A stretch of DNA of 5,858 bases from NCBI GenBank assembly GCA_021793635.1, contig JAJYSI010000231.1, positions 1-5,858 of the forward strand. The letters run 5' to 3'. The DNA comes from Bacteroidota bacterium. GTDB taxonomy: Bacteria > Bacteroidota > Ignavibacteria > Ignavibacteriales > Ignavibacteriaceae. Positions 1 to 5,844 of the stretch are shown one piece after another; within the stretch, counting starts at the first letter, position 1, and each line of letters begins with the position of its first letter. Made by a program: the position numbers and the translations under genes. The notes below the pieces were generated by a model, which was not told where the DNA came from, did no database searches, and was given only the letters and a program-made list of their open reading frames with translations.

Positions 1-857
1 TATTTTTTCTCGTCACCGAGATGGAACCGCCGGAAAAGAGCAACTTTGATTTGCGTACCCTGTTTGGAATTAAATTCCTTAATTAAATCTCCAACTGTTT
101 TAGTATTATCTTTAATGAAAGCCTGCTCAACCAGACAGTTCTCCTGGTAGAATTTGTTAAGTCTGCCTTGAGCAATCTTTTCTAAGATCTGTTCAGGCTT
201 GCCTTCTTTGCGTGCAAGCTCTTTGTAAATGTCCATTTCTTTATCGATAATATCCTTCGGAACTTCTTCGCGGTAAACACAAATCGGTTTCATTGCCGCA
301 ACCTGCATTGCAATATCTTTTCCGATTTCAGCAAACTCGTTTTTGCCCTTGTCAACATTATCAAATTTTATAAGAACACCAAGCTTCGAACCGAGATGGA
401 TATAATCCACAAGCATTCCGTTCGGAGCGGTTTCAATTGCGAATCTAGATATTTGAATTTTCTCGCCAATCTTCCCGATAACATCAGTTAGCTTACCTTG
501 AAGATTCGGATTCTTTTCAAGCAAATCATTTACGTTTGCGGGCTTGGTCGAGTAAACAGTCTCCAAAACTTCGTCTGCAAATTTTATGAAGTCATCGCTT
601 CTTGCCACGAAATCAGTTTCGCAATTCACTTCAACAATAACGCCGGTTTGCTTATCTTCAGAAATCTTTGTGCGTACCAATCCTTCATTAGCTGTTTTCT
701 CAGCTCTTTTAGAAGCGACTGCAGCGCCTTTCTTTCTCAATAATTCAATAGCTTTTTCAAAATCTCCGTCAGCTTCGGTAAGCGCTTTTTTGCAATCCAT
801 CATACCGGCGCCGGTTTTCTGTCTTAATTCATTTACTTGAGCAGCAGTTATAGCCAT
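1..857 (-). CDS. tsf: Translation elongation factor Ts (EF-Ts), 3' end at window edge
   Basis: EF-Ts is the cytoplasmic guanine-nucleotide exchange factor that releases GDP from EF-Tu. Translating the minus strand from the ATG at 857-855 gives 285 codons. The N-terminal UBA-like domain is clear (LRQKTGAGMMDCKKAL, about residues 11-26, then DFEKAIELLRKKG). The EF-Tu-contacting signature TDFVAR lies at residues 81-86, followed by the core dimerisation domain. The last residues read FRRFHLGDEKK and the next codon begins TA at positions 2-1, so it is probably TAA or TAG. At 285 residues it matches the family (E. coli 283), so the gene is almost certainly intact and only the final stop base is cut off. 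It follows rpsB after 22 bases, with an AGAGGA ribosome site at 873-868. Two nearer-upstream ATGs (868, 864) are out of frame. It is the last visible gene of the ribosomal operon. Confidence 0.97.
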   Translation of the reverse strand, partial: MAITAAQVNELRQKTGAGMMDCKKALTEADGDFEKAIELLRKKGAAVASKRAEKTANEGLVRTKISEDKQTGVIVEVNCETDFVARSDDFIKFADEVLETVYSTKPANVNDLLEKNPNLQGKLTDVIGKIGEKIQISRFAIETAPNGMLVDYIHLGSKLGVLIKFDNVDKGKNEFAEIGKDIAMQVAAMKPICVYREEVPKDIIDKEMDIYKELARKEGKPEQILEKIAQGRLNKFYQENCLVEQAFIKDNTKTVGDLIKEFNSKQGTQIKVALFRRFHLGDEKK

Positions 858-879
858 AATTCATTCATCCTCTTTGAAA

Positions 880-1722
880 TTATTCAACAGGAGTATTTTC
901 TCCTTTGACTTTTTTCTCTTTCTTCTCTTCAGATTTTTTTGATTCTTTTTCTTTATTTTCTTCTTGAGCTTTTGCTTCAGCTTCTTTTTCTTTTCGCTGT
1001 CTTTCATTTTCGGCAGCTTCCTGAGCTTTTAACTCTTTGCCTTTGGCTTCGCCTTCAATTACCGCATCTGCCATGCATTTAATAATCAACTCAATTGTCT
1101 TTACCGCATCATCATTTGCCGGGATTACGTAATCTATAGGATCAGGATCGCAGTTGGTATCCACAATAGCAAACACCGGAATGTTTAATCTCTTAGCTTC
1201 CTTTACCGCTATTGATTCTTTCTTGATATCAACAACGAACATCGCTCCGGGCAGGCGTGACATGGTTTCAACACCCTCAAGAACTTTTTTCAGCTTATCT
1301 TTTTCTCTCGATAAGAACAATCTTTCTTTTTTGGTAATCTTTTCAAAAGTTCCGTCGGTTTCCTGCTTTTCAATGTTGTTAAGTCTCTTAATGCTTTTTC
1401 TAATTGTAGAAAAATTCGTAAGCATTCCGCCGAGCCATCTTTCGCTAACCCAGTTTGCGTCGCTTCTTCTTGCTTCAGCTTCAATTATGCTCTTAGCTTG
1501 TTTTTTTGTACCGACAAACAAAACTTTTTTACCTTCAGCAACCATCCTTGATAAATTTTCGGCTGCTTCGGAAATCATTCCTTGGGTTTTCTTTAAATCA
1601 ATTATATGAATCCCGTTTTTTTCCATGAAGATGTAAGGCTTCATTTTGGGATTCCAGCGGCGAGTTAAGTGTCCGAAGTGGGCACCACCTTCAACGAGTT
1701 GGGTTATATCTATTTTGTTCAT
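880..1722 (-). CDS. rpsB: 30S ribosomal protein S2
   Basis: S2 binds late to the 30S subunit and is needed for S1 docking. The 280-residue product has the family landmarks: HFGH (15-18), WNPKM (23-27), WLGGMLTNF (96-104), TNCDPD (189-194) and NDDA (203-206). The conserved body ends near residue 223. A tail of about 55 residues rich in Lys, Glu, Ala and Gln follows ([21 protein letters not shown]), ending in GENTPVE. E. coli S2 is 241 residues, so the tail is an extension, and extensions of this kind occur in several phyla. The start is supported by AGGAG at 1733-1729, six bases before the ATG. The gene lies 172 bases after rpsI and 22 bases before tsf, the usual rpsB-tsf pair. Its leader may sequester the ribosome site (see separate entry). 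Confidence 0.98.
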   Translation of the reverse strand: MNKIDITQLVEGGAHFGHLTRRWNPKMKPYIFMEKNGIHIIDLKKTQGMISEAAENLSRMVAEGKKVLFVGTKKQAKSIIEAEARRSDANWVSERWLGGMLTNFSTIRKSIKRLNNIEKQETDGTFEKITKKERLFLSREKDKLKKVLEGVETMSRLPGAMFVVDIKKESIAVKEAKRLNIPVFAIVDTNCDPDPIDYVIPANDDAVKTIELIIKCMADAVIEGEAKGKELKAQEAAENERQRKEKEAEAKAQEENKEKESKKSEEKKEKKVKGENTPVE

Positions 1723-1814
1723 TTTTTACTCCTGTTTTTCTACCGATTTTATCGGGTTCTTCTACTCTCTTCAACTTTACCTTTCATCCCGTTTAACTGG
1801 GACACAGGAGGTAA
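1723..1814 (-). promoter_or_regulatory. Candidate structured leader of rpsB with sequestered ribosome site
   Basis: In the minus-strand RNA, UUACCUCCUG (1814-1805) can pair with CAGGAGUAA (1734-1726), giving nine base pairs with one bulged C and covering the whole rpsB Shine-Dalgarno. The enclosed 70 bases hold two small hairpins: UCCC/GGGA (1802-1799 with 1790-1787, extendable by two GU pairs) and CCGAU-AAA-AUCGG (1755-1743). Together these would form a three-way-junction-like leader. Known S2 leaders in other bacteria mediate autoregulation by S2. Whether this one does is inference, and I cannot match it to a described RNA family. Confidence 0.45.
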
Positions 1815-1850
1815 ATCAGAAAGTATGATTTGTTTATTATTAAGTGAAAG

Positions 1851-1884
1851 TTAAGTTCAAGAAAGATATTACTCTTGAACTTAA
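1851..1884 (-). terminator. 11-bp inverted repeat after rpsI (attenuator or processing hairpin)
   Basis: TTAAGTTCAAG (1851-1861) and CTTGAACTTAA (1874-1884) are perfect inverted repeats around a 12-base loop. In the minus-strand transcript the stem begins about ten bases after the rpsI stop. It is AU-rich and followed by CUUUCACUUAAU rather than a U-run, so a classical intrinsic terminator is unlikely. A partial terminator, an RNase processing site or an mRNA-stabilising stem are all possible. It sits at the natural boundary between the rplM-rpsI and rpsB-tsf halves of the operon. Confidence 0.4.
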
Positions 1885-1894
1885 TCTTAGTGAA

Positions 1895-2281
1895 TTATCT
1901 CTTAGAAAATTGAAATCTTTTTCTTGCTTTCGGCTGTCCGTATTTTTTACGTTCAACCATTCTTGGATCGCGGGTAAGATAACCTTCAGCCTTTAATGCA
2001 GGTCTGTAATCCGGATTAAGATTTATTAACGCTCTTGCAATTCCTAAACGAATAGCTTGAGCCTGACCTGTTGTACCGCCGCCGTTTACTTTAATCACTA
2101 CATCAAATTGCCCTAAGGTCTCGGTAGCCTTAAATGGATTCAGAATGTCTTCTCTGCTTAACAGTTCAGGGAAAGCATGTTCGAATTCTTTTCCATTTAC
2201 AGTTATCTTTCCATTGCCGCTTCTTAAAATTACTCTTGCTACGGAAGTTTTTCTTCTTCCAACATGAATTTGATCAGCCAT
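1895..2281 (-). CDS. rpsI: 30S ribosomal protein S9
   Basis: S9 is a 30S head protein whose C-terminal tail reaches the P-site tRNA. The 128-residue product is full length. It shows [10 protein letters not shown] (8-17), the glycine-rich [16 protein letters not shown] segment (65-80) and the basic C-terminus ending in FSKR; the terminal KR is the conserved tRNA-contacting end. The ATG overlaps the rplM stop by one base (TAATG at 2283-2279), and a CGGAG ribosome site sits at 2291-2287 inside the end of rplM. Translation is therefore probably coupled to L13. Forty-base-scale downstream sequence contains an 11-bp inverted repeat, described separately. Confidence 0.98.
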   Translation of the reverse strand: MADQIHVGRRKTSVARVILRSGNGKITVNGKEFEHAFPELLSREDILNPFKATETLGQFDVVIKVNGGGTTGQAQAIRLGIARALINLNPDYRPALKAEGYLTRDPRMVERKKYGQPKARKRFQFSKR

Positions 2282-2730
2282 TATTTCTCCGTTAAACTAA
2301 TTGGTTCCGGCTTCTGTGCAGTATGCGGATGAGCATTGCCAGCATAAACTTTTAACTTCTTAATTAATTTTTTGCCTAACCTTGTTTTAGGCAGCATTCC
2401 TTGAACAGCGCTTTCGATAATAAATTCCGGCTTCTTTGCCATCAACTCTTCAAAGCTTCTTGTTTTTAATCCACCCGGATAACCTGAATAATGGATATAC
2501 TTTTTCAAAAACTCTCTTTTGCCGGTTACTTTTACTTGTTCAGCATTTATAACCACAACAAAATCACCTGTATCAGCGTTGGGAGTAAAAACCGGTTTGT
2601 CCTTTCCGCGTATAATTCTTGCAACTTTTGTAGCAAGCCTGCCTAATACCTGATCCTTTGCATCAACAACATACCAGCGTCTGTCGGCTTCTTCTGTAGT
2701 TATAAATTTAGTCATTTGGACTTTTTTCAT
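2281..2730 (-). CDS. rplM: 50S ribosomal protein L13
   Basis: L13 is an early-assembling 50S protein that binds 23S rRNA. The 149-residue product has [18 protein letters not shown] (17-34), HYSGYPGG (80-87), GMLPK (111-115) and [10 protein letters not shown] (127-136), and ends a few residues beyond the usual QKP terminus. The ATG at 2730 is preferred because a TTGGAG ribosome site (about 2744-2739) lies eight bases upstream. An in-frame ATG at residue 6 (position 2715) would leave a slightly shorter, equally family-like protein, but it has no better ribosome site. It is the first gene of the minus-strand operon and has a sigma70-type promoter about 45-75 bases upstream. Confidence 0.98.
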   Translation of the reverse strand: MKKVQMTKFITTEEADRRWYVVDAKDQVLGRLATKVARIIRGKDKPVFTPNADTGDFVVVINAEQVKVTGKREFLKKYIHYSGYPGGLKTRSFEELMAKKPEFIIESAVQGMLPKTRLGKKLIKKLKVYAGNAHPHTAQKPEPISLTEK

Positions 2731-2774
2731 TAAGATTTCTCCAAAACCAAAAATTCTTTTTAATAAAGGTGAGA

Positions 2775-2803
2775 AAATTAAGGTTTAAAGAAAAGAAAGT
2801 CAA
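2775..2803 (-). promoter_or_regulatory. Probable sigma70 promoter of the rplM-rpsI-rpsB-tsf operon
   Basis: On the minus strand, TTGACT (2803-2798) is followed after exactly 17 bases by TAATTT (2780-2775). The expected start point is near 2768, giving a leader of about 38 bases to the rplM ATG that contains the GGAG site. The -35 box matches the consensus at five of six positions. No other pair upstream of rplM is as good. The assignment rests on sequence match and position only. Confidence 0.6.
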
Positions 2804-2841
2804 GAATTTTAAATAATTGGCGATATAAAATCTTTTAATTA

Positions 2842-2871
2842 TTGTTAAGTTTTTCATCAGTGATTGATAAT
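2842..2871 (+). promoter_or_regulatory. Candidate promoter for the PAS sensor kinase
   Basis: TTGTTA (2842-2847) and GATAAT (2866-2871) are spaced by 18 bases, which would start transcription near 2878 and leave a leader of about 90 bases. A perfect TATAAT also lies at 2944-2949, but its nearest -35-like box (TTGATT, 2916-2921) is 22 bases away and its start point would fall inside the ribosome site. In this AT-rich gap either could be chance. Confidence 0.25.
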
Positions 2872-2968
2872 CTCTTCTTAAAATGGTCTGAAATTCAGAT
2901 TTTTTAGAAGAAGCATTGATTATTTAAATATTTTTTCGATATTTATAATATGGAAGGATTTACTTTAA

Positions 2969-4486
2969 ATGAAAAAAAATGAAATCGAAAATAACGATTA
3001 TAGATTTTCATTATTAAATGCTACCCTAAACGCAATAGATGAGGGTGTATTAGTAATTGACCTAAATGGGAAAGTAGTATTTCATAACCCGAAATTCCTT
3101 GATATCTGGTCACTGCCGAAAAAAAATTTGAATGACAAAACCTCAAAAGAAATTATTGAAATCGCCACCAGAATTCGTGAGAAGGAGGAAGATTCCTTCA
3201 ATCAAATTGAAAATTCAAACATCAATAAAAAACATGAATATAAAGATGTAATGAATTTGAAGGATGGGAAAATTATAGAAAGATATTCCCGTCCGGAAAT
3301 AATTAATGGTGAAATGGTCGGGCGAGTATGGACTTACAAAGATATTACTGAAATAATTTCAACTGAAAAACAACTTTTCCGAGAAAAAGATTTACTTCAA
3401 GCTTTGATGGATAATATCCCAGATATGATTTATTTCAAAGATATTAAATCCAGATTTATTAGAATAAATAAAGCCGAAGCGGGATTGCTCGGCATTGAAA
3501 ATCCAAAAGATGCAATAGGAAAGACTGATTTTGATTTTTTTGAATTCGATCATGCTAAGGCAGCTTTTGAAGATGAACAAAGAATCATTCAAAGTAAAAA
3601 TAAATTGATTTCAAAAGCCGAAAGAATTATGCGTGCCGGCAAGGATTATATTTGGTTAACCGCAACAAAAGTACCAATACTTGATAATAATAATAATGTC
3701 ATCGGTATAGTTGGAATTTCGAGAGATATTACGGCAAGTAAGCTTAATGAAGAAAAGCTAAGAAAATATTCTGAAGAATTAAATGAATTAAACCAAGGTA
3801 AGGATAAATTCTTTTCAATACTTGCACATGATTTAAGAAGCCCTCTTAGTCCTCTTCTTGGTCTCTCTGAAATACTTACACGAGAATTTGATACTCTGTC
3901 ATACGAAGAAATTAAAGAATTCAGTAAGGATATTCATGAGGCAATTAAGAGTCAATTCAATCTTCTTGAAAATCTTCTTAGCTGGTCAAGAATGCAGACA
4001 GGTAAAATGGTTTGTAAACCTGTTGAATTAAAAATATATGAAAAAATTAACAGTGTTATTACTTTGCTTAAAGGAAATGCAAGAGATAAAAAAATTTCTG
4101 TGCAGAATAAAATAAATCCGGATTTAGTTGTTTATGCAGATTCTGTTATGCTTCACTCCATTCTTCAAAATTTAATTTCTAATGCAATTAAATTTACTCA
4201 TCAGGAAGGCGAGATTGAGATACTATCAAAAGAGAATGGCAGCTCCGCAGAAATTATTGTAAAAGATAACGGCATAGGTATAAAGGAAGAAAATATTATT
4301 AACATTTTCGGATTAAATTGTTTTACAACTTACGGAACTAAAAATGAAAAAGGCACCGGCCTGGGTTTATTAATTTGTAAGGAAATGGTAGAACGAAACG
4401 GTGGTAAAATTAGAGTTGAAAGTGAATATCAAAAGGGAAGTAAATTTATTTTTTCATTACCTAAAACAATATTTCTTAACGTCTAA
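2969..4486 (+). CDS. Cytoplasmic two-PAS sensor histidine kinase (orphan)
   Basis: This is a 505-residue histidine kinase, presumably passing phosphate to an unlinked response regulator. No hydrophobic membrane segment is present, so it should sense an internal signal. PAS domain 1 covers about residues 12-128 (DEGVLVIDLNGKVVFHNPKF to VWTYKDITE). PAS domain 2 covers about 140-256 (DNIPDMIYFKDIKSRFIRIN to GISRDITASK). A short coiled coil (257-280) leads to HisKA with the phospho-acceptor His287 in AHDLRSP. HATPase_c has the N box (NLISNAIKF, 401-409), G1 (DNGIGI, 433-438) and G2 (GTGLGL, 462-467), so catalysis should be intact. GGAAGGA (2952-2958) lies ten bases before the ATG and supports the start. 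The PAS ligands cannot be told from the sequence, since no heme or flavin motif is recognisable. No regulator gene is adjacent. The 3' end overlaps the convergent gene by four bases. Confidence 0.93.
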   Translation: MKKNEIENNDYRFSLLNATLNAIDEGVLVIDLNGKVVFHNPKFLDIWSLPKKNLNDKTSKEIIEIATRIREKEEDSFNQIENSNINKKHEYKDVMNLKDGKIIERYSRPEIINGEMVGRVWTYKDITEIISTEKQLFREKDLLQALMDNIPDMIYFKDIKSRFIRINKAEAGLLGIENPKDAIGKTDFDFFEFDHAKAAFEDEQRIIQSKNKLISKAERIMRAGKDYIWLTATKVPILDNNNNVIGIVGISRDITASKLNEEKLRKYSEELNELNQGKDKFFSILAHDLRSPLSPLLGLSEILTREFDTLSYEEIKEFSKDIHEAIKSQFNLLENLLSWSRMQTGKMVCKPVELKIYEKINSVITLLKGNARDKKISVQNKINPDLVVYADSVMLHSILQNLISNAIKFTHQEGEIEILSKENGSSAEIIVKDNGIGIKEENIINIFGLNCFTTYGTKNEKGTGLGLLICKEMVERNGGKIRVESEYQKGSKFIFSLPKTIFLNV

Positions 4487-5235
4487 AACAAGCTGCGCCC
4501 AAACTTAAATGATCTAATCATTCCAAAAAACACCGGCTGAAAAGATTTAAAAGCATCTTCCCCATTCATAATTAATTCAAGGCTGAAATCCTCCTCTGTA
4601 TTAGTTCTAATATAAAAAGTCTGCGTAAACTGTCCTTCAAGTTTTTCAGGATCGTTGTAATATATTGTGAAGCCGTTCATCTTAGATTTATATTTATACC
4701 GGTTTGCAGAGAATAGGTCTTTATCTTTTACTTCAAGATGAACATATGGAGGCGGAGAATAATTGCCTAAGTTCGACCAAAAAGTAACACCGTCTAATCT
4801 ATCCTTCAAATCCTGGTCAACATAAGTCCACCCGGCTGGATATTTAATAGTAACATCTAATGTTGATTCTTTATAAATCTGATCCAGGCTCGAAGTATCA
4901 GCATTCAAATTTGAAAAGCTGTAAAAAGCTGCATTAATATTAGAGCCCCGCTCCTTTCCGGAATTTCTGGATTGGCTGCGCTCATCATCTTCTTTAATTG
5001 TTTTTTTTGATTTGGCATTGTTTTTCAGAATATTATTTCTATCGGAATTAGCAGACTTAGAATTTAGATCTTGCGTAGTAACCTGAACAAAAGGAGGGTT
5101 TACTCTTGCTGTTTCATTTGCCGCTCTTAATAAAATTAAAATTGAAAACAGTACGCCGGCATGTATCAACAAAGATACTGCAGTGCTTACAACATCAGGT
5201 CTGCTCTTTCCAATTTCAATTCTAAAAGTTTTCAT
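4483..5235 (-). CDS. TonB-like membrane-anchored protein with unrecognised C-terminal domain
   Basis: The function is not established. From the ATG at 5235 the product is 250 residues: a short basic N-terminus, one transmembrane helix (about 17-37), a Ser/Asn/Lys-rich linker (about 50-110) and a folded, aromatic-rich C-terminal domain (about 125-246) that should lie in the periplasm. The helix contains SLLIHAG (21-27). This fits the SxxxH motif of TonB anchors (E. coli SVCIHGA), which couples them to ExbB/ExbD. The C-terminal part lacks the TonB receptor-binding pattern. It begins IKYPAGWTYV and ends FFGMIRSFKF, a pattern that recalls PsbP-like beta-sheet domains, though this is only a resemblance. 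Upstream in-frame starts exist at 5271 (ATG), 5268 (ATG) and 5307 (GTG). None has a good ribosome site, and 5235 is chosen because the leftover residues look non-coding and TonB N-termini are short. The stop codon is interlocked with that of the kinase. Confidence 0.75.
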   Translation of the reverse strand: MKTFRIEIGKSRPDVVSTAVSLLIHAGVLFSILILLRAANETARVNPPFVQVTTQDLNSKSANSDRNNILKNNAKSKKTIKEDDERSQSRNSGKERGSNINAAFYSFSNLNADTSSLDQIYKESTLDVTIKYPAGWTYVDQDLKDRLDGVTFWSNLGNYSPPPYVHLEVKDKDLFSANRYKYKSKMNGFTIYYNDPEKLEGQFTQTFYIRTNTEEDFSLELIMNGEDAFKSFQPVFFGMIRSFKFGRSLF

Positions 5236-5334
5236 ATCACTGATAAGATTACACCTAAATTTAATCATCATTTTAGAATTAAGCACCTTTATATTTTTTC
5301 CATTCACAATTCAGTCCGGAACTGAGGAGTTGTA

Positions 5335-5363
5335 TTTAGAGCAAAGAACATTGGGCAAAGCAA
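5335..5363 (-). promoter_or_regulatory. Weak candidate promoter for the TonB-like gene
   Basis: On the minus strand, TTGCTT (5363-5358) and TCTAAA (5340-5335) are 17 bases apart. The start point would be near 5328, just before a 5-bp hairpin (TCAGT/ACTGA, 5325-5311), with a leader of about 90 bases to the ATG at 5235. A TATAAA at 5294-5289 is an alternative -10 box without a good -35. Neither is strong. Confidence 0.2.
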
Positions 5364-5419
5364 CAAACACTGATTTGAAACATACTCTCTGCATTATGCC
5401 AAAGTTTTTATGTTGGATT

Positions 5420-5436
5420 CCGGTTTAACCGGTTTT
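5420..5436 (+). terminator. Short CCGGTT/AACCGG palindrome with T-run
   Basis: CCGGTTTAACCGG (5420-5432) is a perfect palindrome around one base, followed by TTTT. As RNA it can form only a four-pair stem with a five-base loop, which is short for an intrinsic terminator. No plus-strand gene ends here. A protein-binding palindrome is equally possible. Confidence 0.2.
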
Positions 5437-5539
5437 GTAATAAATTAAGATAAAAGTTTTGCAGCTAAAAGAAGTTAAGATATTAGTTTTAGAAACATAA
5501 ATAGAAATTTTAATTCCTTAAATGGAAGATTTAATACCT

Positions 5540-5716
5540 TTATTTGAAATATATAAGACATAAATTGAACATTTACTAACAAATTTTGTACATATATAAC
5601 TTAATATTGAGTTATTAAAACCTTATTTGGAACATATTTCAACAAAAAATGAAATAAAAAAGCTATGATATGATATATTAATAACATAAAAGGTGAGAAA
5701 ATAGGTTTATTTGAAA
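5540..5716 (+). repeat. Three spaced copies of a TTATTTGRAA motif
   Basis: The cores are at 5540-5546, 5623-5629 and 5707-5713, spaced 83 and 84 bases, about eight helical turns. The extended forms are ACCTTTATTTGAAATATAT, ACCTTATTTGGAACATAT and AGGTTTATTTGAAACTG. The sequence between copies is only weakly similar. They could be operator sites upstream of the gene at 5845, or remnants of an 84-base tandem repeat. In such AT-rich DNA some matching is expected by chance. Confidence 0.35.
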
Positions 5717-5844
5717 CTGCGTAATGTGTTTTTACGTCATTTTGAAGGATTTTTCCTTTTACGAAAGTAATCCAATATTGTTAATAGGAGAATAAAAGGA
5801 TAATTTTCATAAGCAAATTCAAAATAATTGAAGGAGAACCTTTT

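Larger units (their letters stand above)
5236..5844. other. Long AT-rich intergenic region between divergent genes
   Basis: About 600 bases contain no convincing gene. The open frames here are short, lack ribosome sites and have no recognisable protein. Visible elements are a TATCACTGATA palindrome (5235-5245), a small hairpin (5311-5325), a CCGG-TTTAA-CCGG palindrome followed by four T (5420-5436), three TTATTTG cores at 83-84 base spacing, a TATGATATGATATAT stretch (5664-5678) and an AAGGA-TTTT-TCCTT stem (about 5745-5758). The region must hold control signals for one or both flanking genes, but I see no tRNA, riboswitch or mobile-element end. Confidence 0.6.

Noticed and set aside
498..840. 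Two plus-strand open frames (498-743, 586-840)
   Set aside because: Both lie antisense within tsf, whose product is unmistakable, and neither translation resembles a protein family.
1154..1609. 151-codon plus-strand open frame
   Set aside because: It is antisense to the conserved S2 body and its hydrophobic Ser/Leu/Phe-rich product is the usual mirror of a Lys/Glu-rich coding strand.
1646..1854. Short plus-strand frames across the rpsB start and leader
   Set aside because: They overlap the rpsB N-terminus and structured leader. The good-looking AGGAGG at 1806-1811 is the complement of the leader's pairing arm and has no long frame after it.
3392..3592. 66-codon minus-strand frame inside the kinase
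   Set aside because: It is antisense to PAS domain 2, with no ribosome site or recognisable product.
5236..5307. Longer N-terminus of the TonB-like protein from GTG at 5307
   Set aside because: There is no ribosome site before the GTG, the added 24 residues look like translated intergenic DNA, and TonB-type anchors usually have short N-termini. Starts at 5271 and 5268 cannot be excluded.
5380..5400. Sigma54-like TTGGCATAATGCA on the minus strand
   Set aside because: The GG and GC doublets are not ten bases apart as sigma54 promoters require.
5183..5428. 81-codon plus-strand frame
   Set aside because: It overlaps the N-terminus of the TonB-like gene antisense, has no ribosome site and no recognisable domain.
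5457..5495. Bacteroidota-type promoter (TTTG then TAnnTTTG) near 5457-5491
   Set aside because: TTTG and TAGTTTTA are about 22 bases apart but the -7 element is imperfect, no start codon follows at a sensible distance, and other genes here use sigma70-like boxes with Shine-Dalgarno sites.
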